From Flavobacteriaceae bacterium (GTDB lineage: Bacteria; Bacteroidota; Bacteroidia; Flavobacteriales; Flavobacteriaceae), in NCBI GenBank assembly GCA_013215095.1, contig JABSPM010000034.1, positions 1-64,000 of the forward strand: a stretch of 64,000 nt of DNA. Reading direction: 5' to 3'. The notes under the pieces are model-generated. The model was given only the letters and a program-made list of their open reading frames with translations, was not told the DNA's origin and made no database searches. The stretch's first letter is position 1. The number at the start of each line of letters is the position of its first letter. This document shows positions 53,132 through 62,907 of this stretch, in pieces. Both the position numbers and the translations under genes were made by a program.

Positions 53132-54448
53132 ATGAGACTAAAGAAATCTAAAAAACTATACAACAAAGGCTTAAAACATATGGTTGGTGCTGTGAATTCG
53201 CCAGTACGAGCGTTTCAATCAGTTGGAGGTTCTCCACTGTTTATCAAAAAAGCCAAAGGAAGTCATATTTATGATGTTGATGGAAACAAATATCTAGACC
53301 TTGTATTGTCTTATGGTCCAATGATTTTGGGGCACCGTCATAAAAAAGTTGAAAGATCTATTAAAAAAGCTTTAAAAAACGGGTATACTTTTGGTGCTTC
53401 AACACAAGGCGAAATCAAACTTGCTAAATTAGTTTGTGATGCCTTTCCCGGGATGGATAAAGTGCGATTTGTAAATTCTGGAACAGAAGCCGTACTAAGT
53501 GCGATTCGTTTAGCAAGAGCATATACCAACAAGAATAAGATTATCAAGTTTTCTGGATGTTATCACGGTCATGCAGATGCTTTACTTGTAGCTGCGGGAT
53601 CTGGTTTAGCTACTATGAGCTTACCCGGAAGTAAAGGTGTTCCGGAAGATGCTGTAAAAAACACACTTATTTCGGAATTTAATAATATAGAAAGTGTCCT
53701 TTCACATATTAATAGCTCTAATGATATTGCTGCAGTAATTATAGAACCTATTGCAGGTAATATGGGAGTTGTGCAACCATCAGAAGACTTTATTAAAGCA
53801 TTACGTCAAATTACTAAAGATCATGATATCTTATTAATTGTAGATGAAGTCATGACGGGATTCAGATTTCAATTTGGAGGTGCCCACGAATTGTTGGGCA
53901 TTCAAGCAGATATTACATGTCTAGGAAAAGTTATAGGTGGCGGTTTCCCTGTTGGTGCTTATGGCGCAAGAAATGAAATTATGGAAACGGTAGCGCCACT
54001 GGGTGCTATGTATCAAGCAGGAACCTTATCTGGAAACCCTATTGCCATGGCTAGTGGTTACAGTACTCTAAAAACTTTAAAAAAACTAAATCCTTATAAA
54101 GCTTTTAATATTGTAGCCAATGACATTGCAGAATACTTAAATGTTATTGCCAAGAAACACAACGTAGCACTTACTGTAAACCATTATGGATCAATGATTA
54201 ATCCATTTTTTACAACTAAAAAGGTAGTCGATTTTAAAACAGCTCAAAGTAGTGATACCGAAAAGTATAAAGTCTTCTTTTGGGAAATGATTAGGCAAGG
54301 TGTATTTTTACCACCTTCGCAATTTGAAGCATGGTTTTTATCTACAGCAATTACAACAAAAGACTTAGAAGTACTAAAAAATGCAATTGACAAAGCCTTA
54401 AAAGCTGTAAGCCAAATGGAAACATCAAGTGCACCAAGTGCCTCCTAA
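53132..54448 (+). CDS. hemL: Glutamate-1-semialdehyde 2,1-aminomutase
   Basis: A PLP enzyme of about 438 residues (450 if started at ATG 53096) converting glutamate-1-semialdehyde to 5-aminolevulinate. It has MVGAVNSPVRAFQ near the N-terminus, the YHGHADALLVAAGSG loop, DEVMTGFR, and TCLGKVIGGGFPVGAYG with the PLP Lys. I chose ATG 53132 because the family normally begins close to this point (RLKKSKKLYNKG before NSPVRAF); 53096 adds 12 residues without conservation. The N-terminus is unusually Lys-rich. A 234-base gap follows before hemE. Confidence 0.93.
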   Translation: MRLKKSKKLYNKGLKHMVGAVNSPVRAFQSVGGSPLFIKKAKGSHIYDVDGNKYLDLVLSYGPMILGHRHKKVERSIKKALKNGYTFGASTQGEIKLAKLVCDAFPGMDKVRFVNSGTEAVLSAIRLARAYTNKNKIIKFSGCYHGHADALLVAAGSGLATMSLPGSKGVPEDAVKNTLISEFNNIESVLSHINSSNDIAAVIIEPIAGNMGVVQPSEDFIKALRQITKDHDILLIVDEVMTGFRFQFGGAHELLGIQADITCLGKVIGGGFPVGAYGARNEIMETVAPLGAMYQAGTLSGNPIAMASGYSTLKTLKKLNPYKAFNIVANDIAEYLNVIAKKHNVALTVNHYGSMINPFFTTKKVVDFKTAQSSDTEKYKVFFWEMIRQGVFLPPSQFEAWFLSTAITTKDLEVLKNAIDKALKAVSQMETSSAPSAS

Positions 54449-54682
54449 ACACAAGATCAACCTATTTATAGTGCTAAAGATTTGGAAAGCATTAAAAACC
54501 TATTGTTGGAAAGTTGGTGGAGTCATTTACAAGATTACAAATTCTGAAATACAACCTCAGAACATAAATACCCAATCAATTACAATTCATAGATATGCTT
54601 ATCAATTTTAAACTAGCATCTTAAACCATAAGAGAGCATCAATATATGATAATTGAACCCTTATATTGAACACGATAATATT

Positions 54683-55708
54683 ATGATTAAAAACGATTTA
54701 TTTTTAAGAGCTTTAAAAGGAGAAACGGTCAACCGACCTCCAGTTTGGATGATGCGTCAAGCCGGACGCTATTTACCAGAATTCATGGCAATCAAAGAAA
54801 AGTATGACTTTTTTACACGCTGTCGTACACCAGAGTTGGCGAGTGAAATTACAGTGCAACCTATTCGCCGCTATGGCATGGATGCAGCAATTTTATTTTC
54901 CGATATCTTAGTGATTCCGCAGGCAATGAACATTGAAGTAGAAATGAAGTCTAACTTTGGCCCATATCTACCAAATCCTGTACGTACTTCAGCAGATGTT
55001 GATAATGTAATTGTACCCGATGTTACGCAAGCTCTGGATTATGTATTTGAAGCCATTAAAGCCACCAAAGAACTATTAAATGACGACATACCTTTAATTG
55101 GATTTGCTGGCTCACCATGGACTATTTTATGCTATTGCGTAGAAGGTCAAGGCAGCAAAAATTTTGCTAAAGCTAAAGCGTTTTGTTTTACGAACCCTGT
55201 TGCAGCGCATTTGTTATTACAAAAAATAACCGATACTACAATTGCATACCTAAAGGAAAAAGTAAAAGCTGGTGTAAATGCAGTTCAGATCTTTGATTCT
55301 TGGGGAGGTATGCTCTCCCCTTCGGATTATCAAGAATTTTCATGGCAATATATCAACCAAATTGTAGAGGCCTTAAAAGATGATATCCCAGTTATTGCAT
55401 TTGGTAAAGGCTGTTGGTTTGCACTTTCAGAAATGGCAAACAGTAATGCATCGGCTATTGGTGTTGACTGGACAGTTTCGCCAGATGTTGCTAGAAAACT
55501 TACCAATAATAAGATTACCTTACAAGGAAATTTTGACCCCTCAAGGTTATTGTCACCTCCAAAGGACATTAAACGTATGGTTAAAGATATGATAGATGGT
55601 TTTGGAAAAGATAAGTATATCGTAAATTTAGGACATGGGATTTTGCCCAACATTCCATTAGAGCATGTAGAAGCTTTTATTACATCGGTTAAAACATATA
55701 ATGTATAA
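54683..55708 (+). CDS. hemE: Uroporphyrinogen decarboxylase
   Basis: A 341-residue enzyme decarboxylating uroporphyrinogen III to coproporphyrinogen III. It has [16 protein letters not shown] with the conserved Arg pair, [27 protein letters not shown] and the closing [13 protein letters not shown]. The ATG at 54683 is chosen over a TTG 30 bp upstream because the family starts at [11 protein letters not shown]. The EI24 gene overlaps its stop by 8 bp, so both are translated together. Confidence 0.95.
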   Translation: MIKNDLFLRALKGETVNRPPVWMMRQAGRYLPEFMAIKEKYDFFTRCRTPELASEITVQPIRRYGMDAAILFSDILVIPQAMNIEVEMKSNFGPYLPNPVRTSADVDNVIVPDVTQALDYVFEAIKATKELLNDDIPLIGFAGSPWTILCYCVEGQGSKNFAKAKAFCFTNPVAAHLLLQKITDTTIAYLKEKVKAGVNAVQIFDSWGGMLSPSDYQEFSWQYINQIVEALKDDIPVIAFGKGCWFALSEMANSNASAIGVDWTVSPDVARKLTNNKITLQGNFDPSRLLSPPKDIKRMVKDMIDGFGKDKYIVNLGHGILPNIPLEHVEAFITSVKTYNV

Positions 55709-56474
55709 ATTTACAAGGATGCTAAAAGCTATTATCATAGGAATTAAATCATATTTTAAGAGTTTTTATTTGATTTCAGAATTAAAACTTTGGAGGTATT
55801 TTATTATTCCTATTATGGTAAGTCTAATAACCTTAGTAAGTATTGGCATTTCAGCTTATATTTTTTCTGACACTATAGCACAATACTTTATAGGAGTATT
55901 ACCATGGTACCTTGGTGATACTTGGACATCAAACATTTTGGAAATTTTGAGTGCAGCAACAATTATAATTTTCGGCATCATCATATACAAGTATATTGTT
56001 TTGGCATTATCAGCGCCATTTATGAGTACCGTTTCTGAGAAAATAGAAATGCATGTTACTGGTAAAATCAATCACAATTATCGTAATACCAGTTTCATAC
56101 AACAACTATGGCGAGGTATTCGCATTAACCTAAGAAACCTTTGTAAAGAATTACTCCTTACAATTCTTATTCTGGCATTGAGTTTTATACCAATTATTGG
56201 GTTATTTTCCTCAATACTCTTGTTTTTATTACAGGCTTATTATGCAGGATTCGGAAATATAGATTACACACTAGAGCGTCATTTTAATTATAAGACAAGT
56301 CTTCAATTTGTGCAAAAAAACAGAGGATTGGCTATAGGAAATGGAATTGTTTTTATGCTTTTACTATTGATTCCTGTGATAGGCGCTTTATTAGTGTTAC
56401 CTTTGTCTGTAACGGCAGCTAGTGCAAGCACACTGAAAAAACTTCAACTAGAAATAGTTGAAAAAACACATTAG
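55701..56474 (+). CDS. EI24/CysZ-like membrane protein
   Basis: A 257-residue inner-membrane protein of the EI24 (etoposide-induced 2.4/CysZ-like) family, with about four long hydrophobic segments (residues 34-55, 75-110, 148-180 and 205-240). The conserved [12 protein letters not shown] start and [14 protein letters not shown] loop support the family. CysZ members transport sulfate, but the wider family includes other roles. It overlaps hemE by 8 bp and precedes hemN by 9 bp, so it is embedded in the haem operon. A second Met at residue 7 may be the true start. A haem-related transport role would be a guess from location. Confidence 0.8.
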   Translation: MYKFTRMLKAIIIGIKSYFKSFYLISELKLWRYFIIPIMVSLITLVSIGISAYIFSDTIAQYFIGVLPWYLGDTWTSNILEILSAATIIIFGIIIYKYIVLALSAPFMSTVSEKIEMHVTGKINHNYRNTSFIQQLWRGIRINLRNLCKELLLTILILALSFIPIIGLFSSILLFLLQAYYAGFGNIDYTLERHFNYKTSLQFVQKNRGLAIGNGIVFMLLLLIPVIGALLVLPLSVTAASASTLKKLQLEIVEKTH

Positions 56475-56483
56475 ATTACTACT

Positions 56484-57845
56484 ATGGATTCGCTATTAAT
56501 TCAAAAATACAATATTCCTGGACCACGATACACGAGCTATCCAACAGTTCCGTTTTGGGACAAAGAAGGTATTGAAATCATAGATTGGCAAAATACAGTT
56601 ACCAGAGCCTTCAATGAAAGTAATTCTAAAGAAGGCATTAGTATTTATATTCACCTCCCTTTTTGTGAGAGTTTGTGCACCTTTTGTGCTTGTCATAAAC
56701 GTATTACAAAACGTCATGAAGTTGAGGAACCTTATATAGACACTGTTTTAAAAGAATGGGATTTATATTTAGAATTATTTTCAGAGCAGCCTAAGATTAA
56801 AGACATTCATTTGGGTGGTGGAACTCCACCCTTTTTTTCCTCAAAAAATCTTGCAAAGCTTATTAATGGTATTTTTGAAAAGGCTGTAAAATGTGACGAT
56901 TTTGAACTTAGTTTTGAAGGGCATCCTAACAATACCTCTAAGGAGCAACTTGAAACTTTATATGACTTAGGTTCTAGAAGAAATAGTTTTGGTGTCCAGG
57001 ATTATGATCCAATAGTACAAAAAGCAATTAATAGAATCCAGTCTTTTGAGGATGTCAAACGTGTACATAAAGATTCTTTAGAGATTGGTTACACTTCAAT
57101 TAGTCATGATTTGGTATTTGGACTGCCTTTCCAAAAGGCAGAGAGCATACGAGATACCATTGAAAAGACCATCGCTTTAAAACCACATCGCATAGCTTAC
57201 TACAGTTATGCTCATGTACCATGGATTAAAGGTGTTGGACAACGTGGTTTTGATGATAATGATTTACCAAAGGATAATGAGAAACGTCATCTTTACGAAC
57301 TTGGAAAGCAATTGTTCTTTGATAATGGGTATTTAGAAATTGGCATGGACCATTTTGCTTTGCCTTCAGATTCATTGTATAAAGCCATAGAAAATAAAAC
57401 GTTACACCGTAACTTTATGGGATATACGGCTGGAAAATCACAACTTATGATTGGGCTTGGCATGAGTTCCATAAGCGATTCTTGGTATGCTTTTGCCCAA
57501 AATGAGAAAACAGTTAACACCTATACCAAAAGTATAAACGAAGGGCGCATTCCTATTTTTAGAGGCCATTTATTGTCTCAACAAGATCTCATTATCAGAA
57601 AACATATTTTAAATTTAATGTGCCATTTGGAAACCAAATGGAATCTAGGTCTAGACCTTAATATCAAGACCAATATTATGCTACGCTTACGCGAAATGGA
57701 AGCCGATCAATTACTTTCTTTAGATTCTGAAAAAATTGTAGTGCATGAAAGAGGACGTATGTTTTTGAGAAATATCTGTATGGCTTTTGATTTAAAACTT
57801 ATAGAAAACAAACCAGAAACACGTGTTTTCTCAATGACCATTTAA
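56484..57845 (+). CDS. hemN: Oxygen-independent coproporphyrinogen III oxidase
   Basis: A 453-residue radical-SAM enzyme. The [4Fe-4S] motif is in YIHLPFCESLCTFCACHKR (CxxxCxxC plus the extra Cys typical of HemN). GGGTPPF and SFEGHPNNTS are the SAM-binding and family segments, and the C-terminal domain has MGYTAGKSQLMIGLGMSSIS. IPGPRYTSYPTVPFW at the start is a HemN mark that separates it from HemW. It oxidatively decarboxylates coproporphyrinogen III to protoporphyrinogen IX, also without oxygen. It closes the haem operon; no oxygen-dependent hemF is present in the window. Confidence 0.95.
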   Translation: MDSLLIQKYNIPGPRYTSYPTVPFWDKEGIEIIDWQNTVTRAFNESNSKEGISIYIHLPFCESLCTFCACHKRITKRHEVEEPYIDTVLKEWDLYLELFSEQPKIKDIHLGGGTPPFFSSKNLAKLINGIFEKAVKCDDFELSFEGHPNNTSKEQLETLYDLGSRRNSFGVQDYDPIVQKAINRIQSFEDVKRVHKDSLEIGYTSISHDLVFGLPFQKAESIRDTIEKTIALKPHRIAYYSYAHVPWIKGVGQRGFDDNDLPKDNEKRHLYELGKQLFFDNGYLEIGMDHFALPSDSLYKAIENKTLHRNFMGYTAGKSQLMIGLGMSSISDSWYAFAQNEKTVNTYTKSINEGRIPIFRGHLLSQQDLIIRKHILNLMCHLETKWNLGLDLNIKTNIMLRLREMEADQLLSLDSEKIVVHERGRMFLRNICMAFDLKLIENKPETRVFSMTI

Positions 57846-58201
57846 TACTTTGTTGTAGTAATTGGATATTTCGATCCTAATGACTTGTGCTATAATTATT
57901 TAATCTTGAATTACACTCTTTTCTTTTGTACTGAAAGAGAAAAGATAAAATGGCGTTTTATTCAAGTAATTTCAAATGAAAACTCAAATTATTACTATTG
58001 ATTTTAAACGACTTAAATAACGTTCAAAAGCATTATAAATGATCTCACATAATCATAAGCACATGTATCAATACTATATGTTTAAAAAATATCAACTCAA
58101 ATATTTATATTCTATAGGGCGGTAAAAGCTATCTTCTGCAAAATAATTCTTAAATGTTCTCAATTTATTTTTATATTTATACTTCGATTTAAACTGAATG
58201 C
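57846..58201. other. Intergenic region before the first TPR kinase
   Basis: These 356 bases follow hemN. A weak A/T-rich hairpin (TCTTTTCT and AGAGAAAAGA around 57910-57950) might end the haem operon. No gene, tRNA or strong promoter box was found. The sequence before the kinase start is AT-rich and should contain its promoter. Confidence 0.3.
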
Positions 58202-60424
58202 ATGCATGGTATAAGGTCTTTTATTGATCCTTCTAAAATTTGGAGTCTAGTTTTTTTAGTGAGTATTTTTACTAGTATTAAAAGTACGGCTCAGGACATT
58301 CCAGATGAAGAACTACAATCCTTGTTTGATTTAGCCTATTCTCAAATGAAGGCTGATGAGTACTATGAGGGATTAAAAACCATATATGAACTTCAAGAAA
58401 TTGCCACAAAAAAGAAACTTGAGAACTATAATGCATATGCAAATCATTTGTTTGGCTTATCCTACTTGCATCACTATGCCTATGAGAAAGCAGAAACTCA
58501 TTTTAACGAAGCGATAGCCACTTTTAAAGCACAAAATGATGATTTTCGTCAATCCGTCGCTTACGCAAGCCTAATACAATTATACGTTCTTTCTAAAGAC
58601 TACGACAAATACAACACACATATAAGCAAAGCAAAAGCACTTGAACGCAAAGTAAATGACTATAATCGTCTGTATTATTACGAAACCGAAGTAATGCGAT
58701 TGTATGACTTAAAAAAATATGATTCTTTGATTTATGTTTCTAAACAAGCATTACATGACATTAAAAATGATGTTTACCCCGTGGGTACCTATCTGAACAA
58801 TAACAAACCAGATGCTTACAAAAATCGTTTAAAAATCACTTATCAGTTATTTTTAGCTTATGGGCTGATGGAAAAAAACATAGAACAAGAAAACACCTAT
58901 AAGCTTCTAAATAAATTAGAAAAAATTAATTTGGAAGACATTTTATGGTATAGTTTTAAAATTTTTGAGCATAGTTCTCGCATTCATCAGTACAAAGAGC
59001 TGTATCATATTAGACAACCTTATATAGATAAAGATTCTGTGTTTTACTATAAATCTTCTGCTGCAAAATTTACTGAAAAAGCTAATTTTTTGCTCAAAGA
59101 AAAATCTGCTGAAAACAATCAGTATGTGGTGAGTTCCATTAGTAAAGAAGAAGAACTTAAAAGAATTCAAATTATAAATAAAAACCAGACTAGTGAAAAT
59201 GCTCTAATTAAGAAAATTAATTATTTATTCATCTCTCTATCTATCGTTACGTTTTTCTTTTTGGTTTATTTTTATTCCTCCTCAAAAAAGCTAAATCAAA
59301 CCAATATCGATTTAAAAAAATTACAAGCTGACAGTAACAAGTTCCTTGGTATTGTAAGTCATGAGATTAGAACACCCCTTTATGCCTTAGAGGAGTTGGT
59401 AACTAAAGTCATAGGTGAAATAAAACCTAAAAACAGTGATGACGTTGGGCATATCAACCATTCTATACTTAATCTAAGGCATGCCATTGACAACTCCTTA
59501 CAATTTTCGCGTTTCAACTATTTTGCACTAAATATTGATGTAAATAATCGTCCCGTCAACCTTTTAGAATTGATAAATGAAATACAACCCTATTTTAGAA
59601 ATGTTTTAGAATTACATCAATGTAATATTGAAATTAGACACGAACTTCAAAACGAAAATTTTTTTTTAAATGAAGTTAAATTAGATATTGTTCTTAGAAA
59701 CATTCTAAAAAATGCTATAGAAGCTCCAGATGTGTCTAAAATCATATTTGAAATACAAGAACATGTTATTTCTGAGGACTGCTCAAAAATTGTATTTAGC
59801 ATTAAAGATAATGGTCATGGGATTCCGCAGAAAACACTAGATGATATCGAACAAAAGAGCATATCAATTCCTGACGAAAATCAAAAAAAAGGTATTCGTT
59901 TAGGGCTTATTTTATGCAACCAAATTTTAGCCTTATACAACACCAAGTTGTCTTTTTATAAAACAAAAAAATTCCATGAGGTATCCTTTTCTATTCTTCT
60001 ACAAAGGATGATTAACAAAACTGTAAAGTCCTCAACAGAAGCTTTAAAACACACAGATTCGAAGCGTATATTATTTGTTGATGACAACAAAGTAAATTTA
60101 TTAATCACGAAAAAAATTATTGAGAATCTAGCTTTAGAATGTGACATCGTAGATAACGGCCATGATGCTATTGAAAAAGTTGCTACAGAAAATTACAGTC
60201 TCATTTTAATGGACTTAAATATGCCTAATATTGATGGTTTTGAAACAACAAAGATCATTAAGAAACAACACCCATCACTGCCTGTAATTGCACATACAGC
60301 ATTAAGTCCAGACCTAGTTGCAGCAAGATGTAGAGAAGTAGGTATGTATGACATTCTTACAAAACCTATGCAAAAAAATAAACTAAAACGCATTTTAAAA
60401 GACCTTTTAATACTTCAAAATTAA
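58202..60424 (+). CDS. TPR hybrid sensor histidine kinase/response regulator
   Basis: A 740-residue signalling protein. After a signal peptide (ending STAQ), residues about 35-300 form a TPR-like helical sensor in the periplasm (repeated Tyr/Ala-rich helices, e.g. YANHLFGLSYLHHYAYEKAE). A membrane helix follows (about 338-356, YLFISLSIVTFFFLVYF). The HisKA H-box is FLGIVSHEIRTPLYAL with phospho-acceptor His387. The HATPase has ILKNAIEAPD (N box), DNGHGI (G1) and GIRLGLIL (G2). A receiver domain (about 621-740; ILFVDDNKVN, LILMDLNMPN with Asp671, ILTKPM) completes a hybrid kinase. It is followed 312 bp downstream by a pseudokinase paralogue. No DNA-binding output partner is adjacent, so the signal probably passes by phosphotransfer or protein contact. 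Confidence 0.88.
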   Translation: MHGIRSFIDPSKIWSLVFLVSIFTSIKSTAQDIPDEELQSLFDLAYSQMKADEYYEGLKTIYELQEIATKKKLENYNAYANHLFGLSYLHHYAYEKAETHFNEAIATFKAQNDDFRQSVAYASLIQLYVLSKDYDKYNTHISKAKALERKVNDYNRLYYYETEVMRLYDLKKYDSLIYVSKQALHDIKNDVYPVGTYLNNNKPDAYKNRLKITYQLFLAYGLMEKNIEQENTYKLLNKLEKINLEDILWYSFKIFEHSSRIHQYKELYHIRQPYIDKDSVFYYKSSAAKFTEKANFLLKEKSAENNQYVVSSISKEEELKRIQIINKNQTSENALIKKINYLFISLSIVTFFFLVYFYSSSKKLNQTNIDLKKLQADSNKFLGIVSHEIRTPLYALEELVTKVIGEIKPKNSDDVGHINHSILNLRHAIDNSLQFSRFNYFALNIDVNNRPVNLLELINEIQPYFRNVLELHQCNIEIRHELQNENFFLNEVKLDIVLRNILKNAIEAPDVSKIIFEIQEHVISEDCSKIVFSIKDNGHGIPQKTLDDIEQKSISIPDENQKKGIRLGLILCNQILALYNTKLSFYKTKKFHEVSFSILLQRMINKTVKSSTEALKHTDSKRILFVDDNKVNLLITKKIIENLALECDIVDNGHDAIEKVATENYSLILMDLNMPNIDGFETTKIIKKQHPSLPVIAHTALSPDLVAARCREVGMYDILTKPMQKNKLKRILKDLLILQN

Positions 60425-60736
60425 TAACAAATTCAAGGTCTTATTGTATATTTAACGAGGTATTATCTATGCAAACACCTCTCCTATCTAAATCCCTGAC
60501 TATCTTATACAGGTTATATTATTTTAATTGCCTGTATTTCGAATCTGATCATAATATAATTCTATTAAAAAGTTTATAGCTCCTTAGAATCCACTAAGGA
60601 TGTCCTACATTCAAAATTAAAAAAAGTAAAAATAGCCTAACTATTGCTCATATCAGTGCCGCTATTTTTTTTTAACAAATCATTACGAAAAATTCTTAAT
60701 TTATTACTATATTTATATCTTTTTCAAACTAACCCC
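60425..60736. other. Intergenic region between the two kinase paralogues
   Basis: About 312 bases separate the two paralogues. No gene was found. The second gene probably has its own promoter here, but no good TAnnTTTG box is obvious. Confidence 0.3.
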
Positions 60737-62581
60737 ATGCTTGATAAAAAAGTTTTTATGCAGCGTTTCCATTTGCGAAGCGTGTCTATGCTATTGAGTG
60801 TTTTTATGATTACAACAAGTACTTCTCAAGACACTCAAAACAAAGAAATAGAATCTTTATACGATTTAGCTTATTCACAAATGGAGTCTGACAACTACTA
60901 TGAATCACTACAGACCATATACAAAATTCACGACATTGCGACAGAAAAAAATCTTGATAAATATAAAGCCTATGCAAATCATTTAATGGGATTATCTTAC
61001 CTGCAGCACTATGCTTATGAAAAAGCCGAAACTTATTTTCTTAAGGCAATGGTTTCTTTTAAAGCGCGTAATGACTTTTGGGGCCAAGCAACAACCTACC
61101 CCAACTTAATGCACTTATACGTTCTTGCAAAAGACTATGACAAATACAACACCCATATAAATCAAGCAAAAGCCATTGAAAAAAAAGTGAATGACTATAA
61201 TCGTTTTTATTATTACGAAACCGAAATGATACGATTATATGATTTAAAAAAATATGATTCTTTGGTGTATGTTTCAAAAAAAGCATTGCATGACATTAAA
61301 AGTGGTAATTATTCTTTGGGTGGGTATTTGGATGAGGCACAACGAGCGGCTTATAAATATCGCTTAGAAATTACTTATGAGTTATTTTTAGCCTATGGAT
61401 TGACCGAAAAAAATATAGAAAAATCCAGCGCCTATAAGCTTCTCAATAAACTAGAAAAGGTCAATCTAGAAGACGTTTTATGGTATAGCGCAAGAGTATT
61501 TGAGCATAGTTCTCGAGTGAGGCAGTATAAAGAATTGTATCACCTTAGACAGCAGCGTATTAATAAAGATTCTGTTCTGTATTATAAAAATTCGGCTGCC
61601 AAATTTACAGAAAAAGCGCACATTTTGTTAAAAGAAAAATCTGCTGAAAACAATCAATATATTATTGGTACCATCAGTAAAGAAGAAGAGATTGAAAGAA
61701 CACAAATTATATCTAAAAATCAAGCCAGTGAAAATGCTTTAATTAAAAAAGGCAATTACTTATTTGTAGCGCTTTCAGTGATTACTTTTTTCTTTGTGGT
61801 ATATTTTTATACCTCCTCAAAGAAGCTTGACCACACGAACAAAGATTTAAAAAAATTACAAGCTGACAGTAACAAATTTCTTGGAGTTGTGAGTTATGAG
61901 ATTAGGACACCACTTTACGCTTTACAGCATTTGGTAACTAAAATCATAAGCGAGAGAAAACCTGAATACAAAGAGGAAATTGGACATATTAACCATTCTA
62001 TTATTAATCTAAGACATGCCATTGACAACTCTTTACAATTTTCACGGTTGAACTATTTTTCTCCAAATATGGACGTATATAATCGTCCAGTCAACCTTTT
62101 ACAATTGATAAAAAACGTACGGTTCTATTTTAGAAATGTTTTAGAGCTAAATCAATGCGAAATGGAAATTCGACATGCACTTCAAAACGAAAAATTCTTT
62201 TTAAATGAAACAAAATTAAATATTGTTTTTAAAAACATTTTGAAAAATGCTATAGAAGCCCCAGATGTATCTCAAGTTGTTTTTGAAATGGAAGAACATA
62301 TTCTTTCTAAAGACACCTCAAAAATTGTTTTTAAGATTCGAGATAACGGCCATGGAATACAGCAAAAAACATTGGTTGATATAGAACAAAAAAGAGTTTT
62401 ACTTCAAAACGAAAATCAACATAAAGGTATTCGTCTAGGACTTATTTTATGCAACCAAATTTTATCGCTATACAAGACCCAGTTATCCTTTGACAAAACA
62501 AAAGACCAACACAAGGTCTCCTTTTCTCTTGTGCTCCAAAGTATTGCTAGTAACACTGTACAGAATGCAAATGAAGTTTAA
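60737..62581 (+). CDS. Paralogous TPR sensor kinase, likely pseudokinase (H-box His lost, no receiver)
   Basis: A 614-residue paralogue of 58202-60424 with the same signal peptide, TPR sensor, membrane helix (YLFVALSVITFFFVVYF) and kinase core. I chose ATG 60737 because it makes the two proteins line up from residue 1: the TPR motif starts at residue 41 in both and the H-box residue is 387 in both. That residue is Tyr here (FLGVVSYEIRTPLYAL; codon TAT where the first gene has CAT). ATP-binding boxes remain (ILKNAIEAPD, DNGHGI, GIRLGLIL). The receiver domain is absent and the protein ends soon after the HATPase. It can probably bind ATP but not autophosphorylate on this His. Confidence 0.8.
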   Translation: MLDKKVFMQRFHLRSVSMLLSVFMITTSTSQDTQNKEIESLYDLAYSQMESDNYYESLQTIYKIHDIATEKNLDKYKAYANHLMGLSYLQHYAYEKAETYFLKAMVSFKARNDFWGQATTYPNLMHLYVLAKDYDKYNTHINQAKAIEKKVNDYNRFYYYETEMIRLYDLKKYDSLVYVSKKALHDIKSGNYSLGGYLDEAQRAAYKYRLEITYELFLAYGLTEKNIEKSSAYKLLNKLEKVNLEDVLWYSARVFEHSSRVRQYKELYHLRQQRINKDSVLYYKNSAAKFTEKAHILLKEKSAENNQYIIGTISKEEEIERTQIISKNQASENALIKKGNYLFVALSVITFFFVVYFYTSSKKLDHTNKDLKKLQADSNKFLGVVSYEIRTPLYALQHLVTKIISERKPEYKEEIGHINHSIINLRHAIDNSLQFSRLNYFSPNMDVYNRPVNLLQLIKNVRFYFRNVLELNQCEMEIRHALQNEKFFLNETKLNIVFKNILKNAIEAPDVSQVVFEMEEHILSKDTSKIVFKIRDNGHGIQQKTLVDIEQKRVLLQNENQHKGIRLGLILCNQILSLYKTQLSFDKTKDQHKVSFSLVLQSIASNTVQNANEV

Positions 62582-62907
62582 ACCACAGAACTATAGACCC
62601 AATAGGTGAAAAAGATGCAGAAAAAGGATAATTTACCCAAAAAAAATTATTTCTATTTGAAAGAGAACTTTTGCTAACAGAAAAAAGATACTTCATAACT
62701 AACATTCCATCCTAAAAGTATGACTGCATCTGTTCAAAAAGCAATAGAAATCAACTGTCTAAAAAGCTATTAGTTAGGGTTTGCTCATTTTCTAAAAAAA
62801 CTCTTTTAAAATTTTGACAATACGTTTTTTATATGCTTCCTTTATTATCTATTTTCTTGTGTAACTGCAAATATTTTTGTGTCTTACTATTATAAGACCG
62901 TGCAGTT
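62582..62907. other. Intergenic debris before the transposase relic
   Basis: These 326 bases show no intact gene. A short open stretch (LFERELLLTEKRYF) recalls the linker before some AraC-type HTH domains, but stops follow at once. I treat it as degraded sequence of unknown origin. Confidence 0.3.

Noticed and set aside
54429-54611. 60-residue open frame after hemL
   Set aside because: It overlaps the hemL 3' end in another frame, has no recognisable domain and an unconvincing composition.
62582-62907. Possible AraC-type regulator remnant
   Set aside because: Only about 14 residues look similar and stops follow immediately; too little to name.
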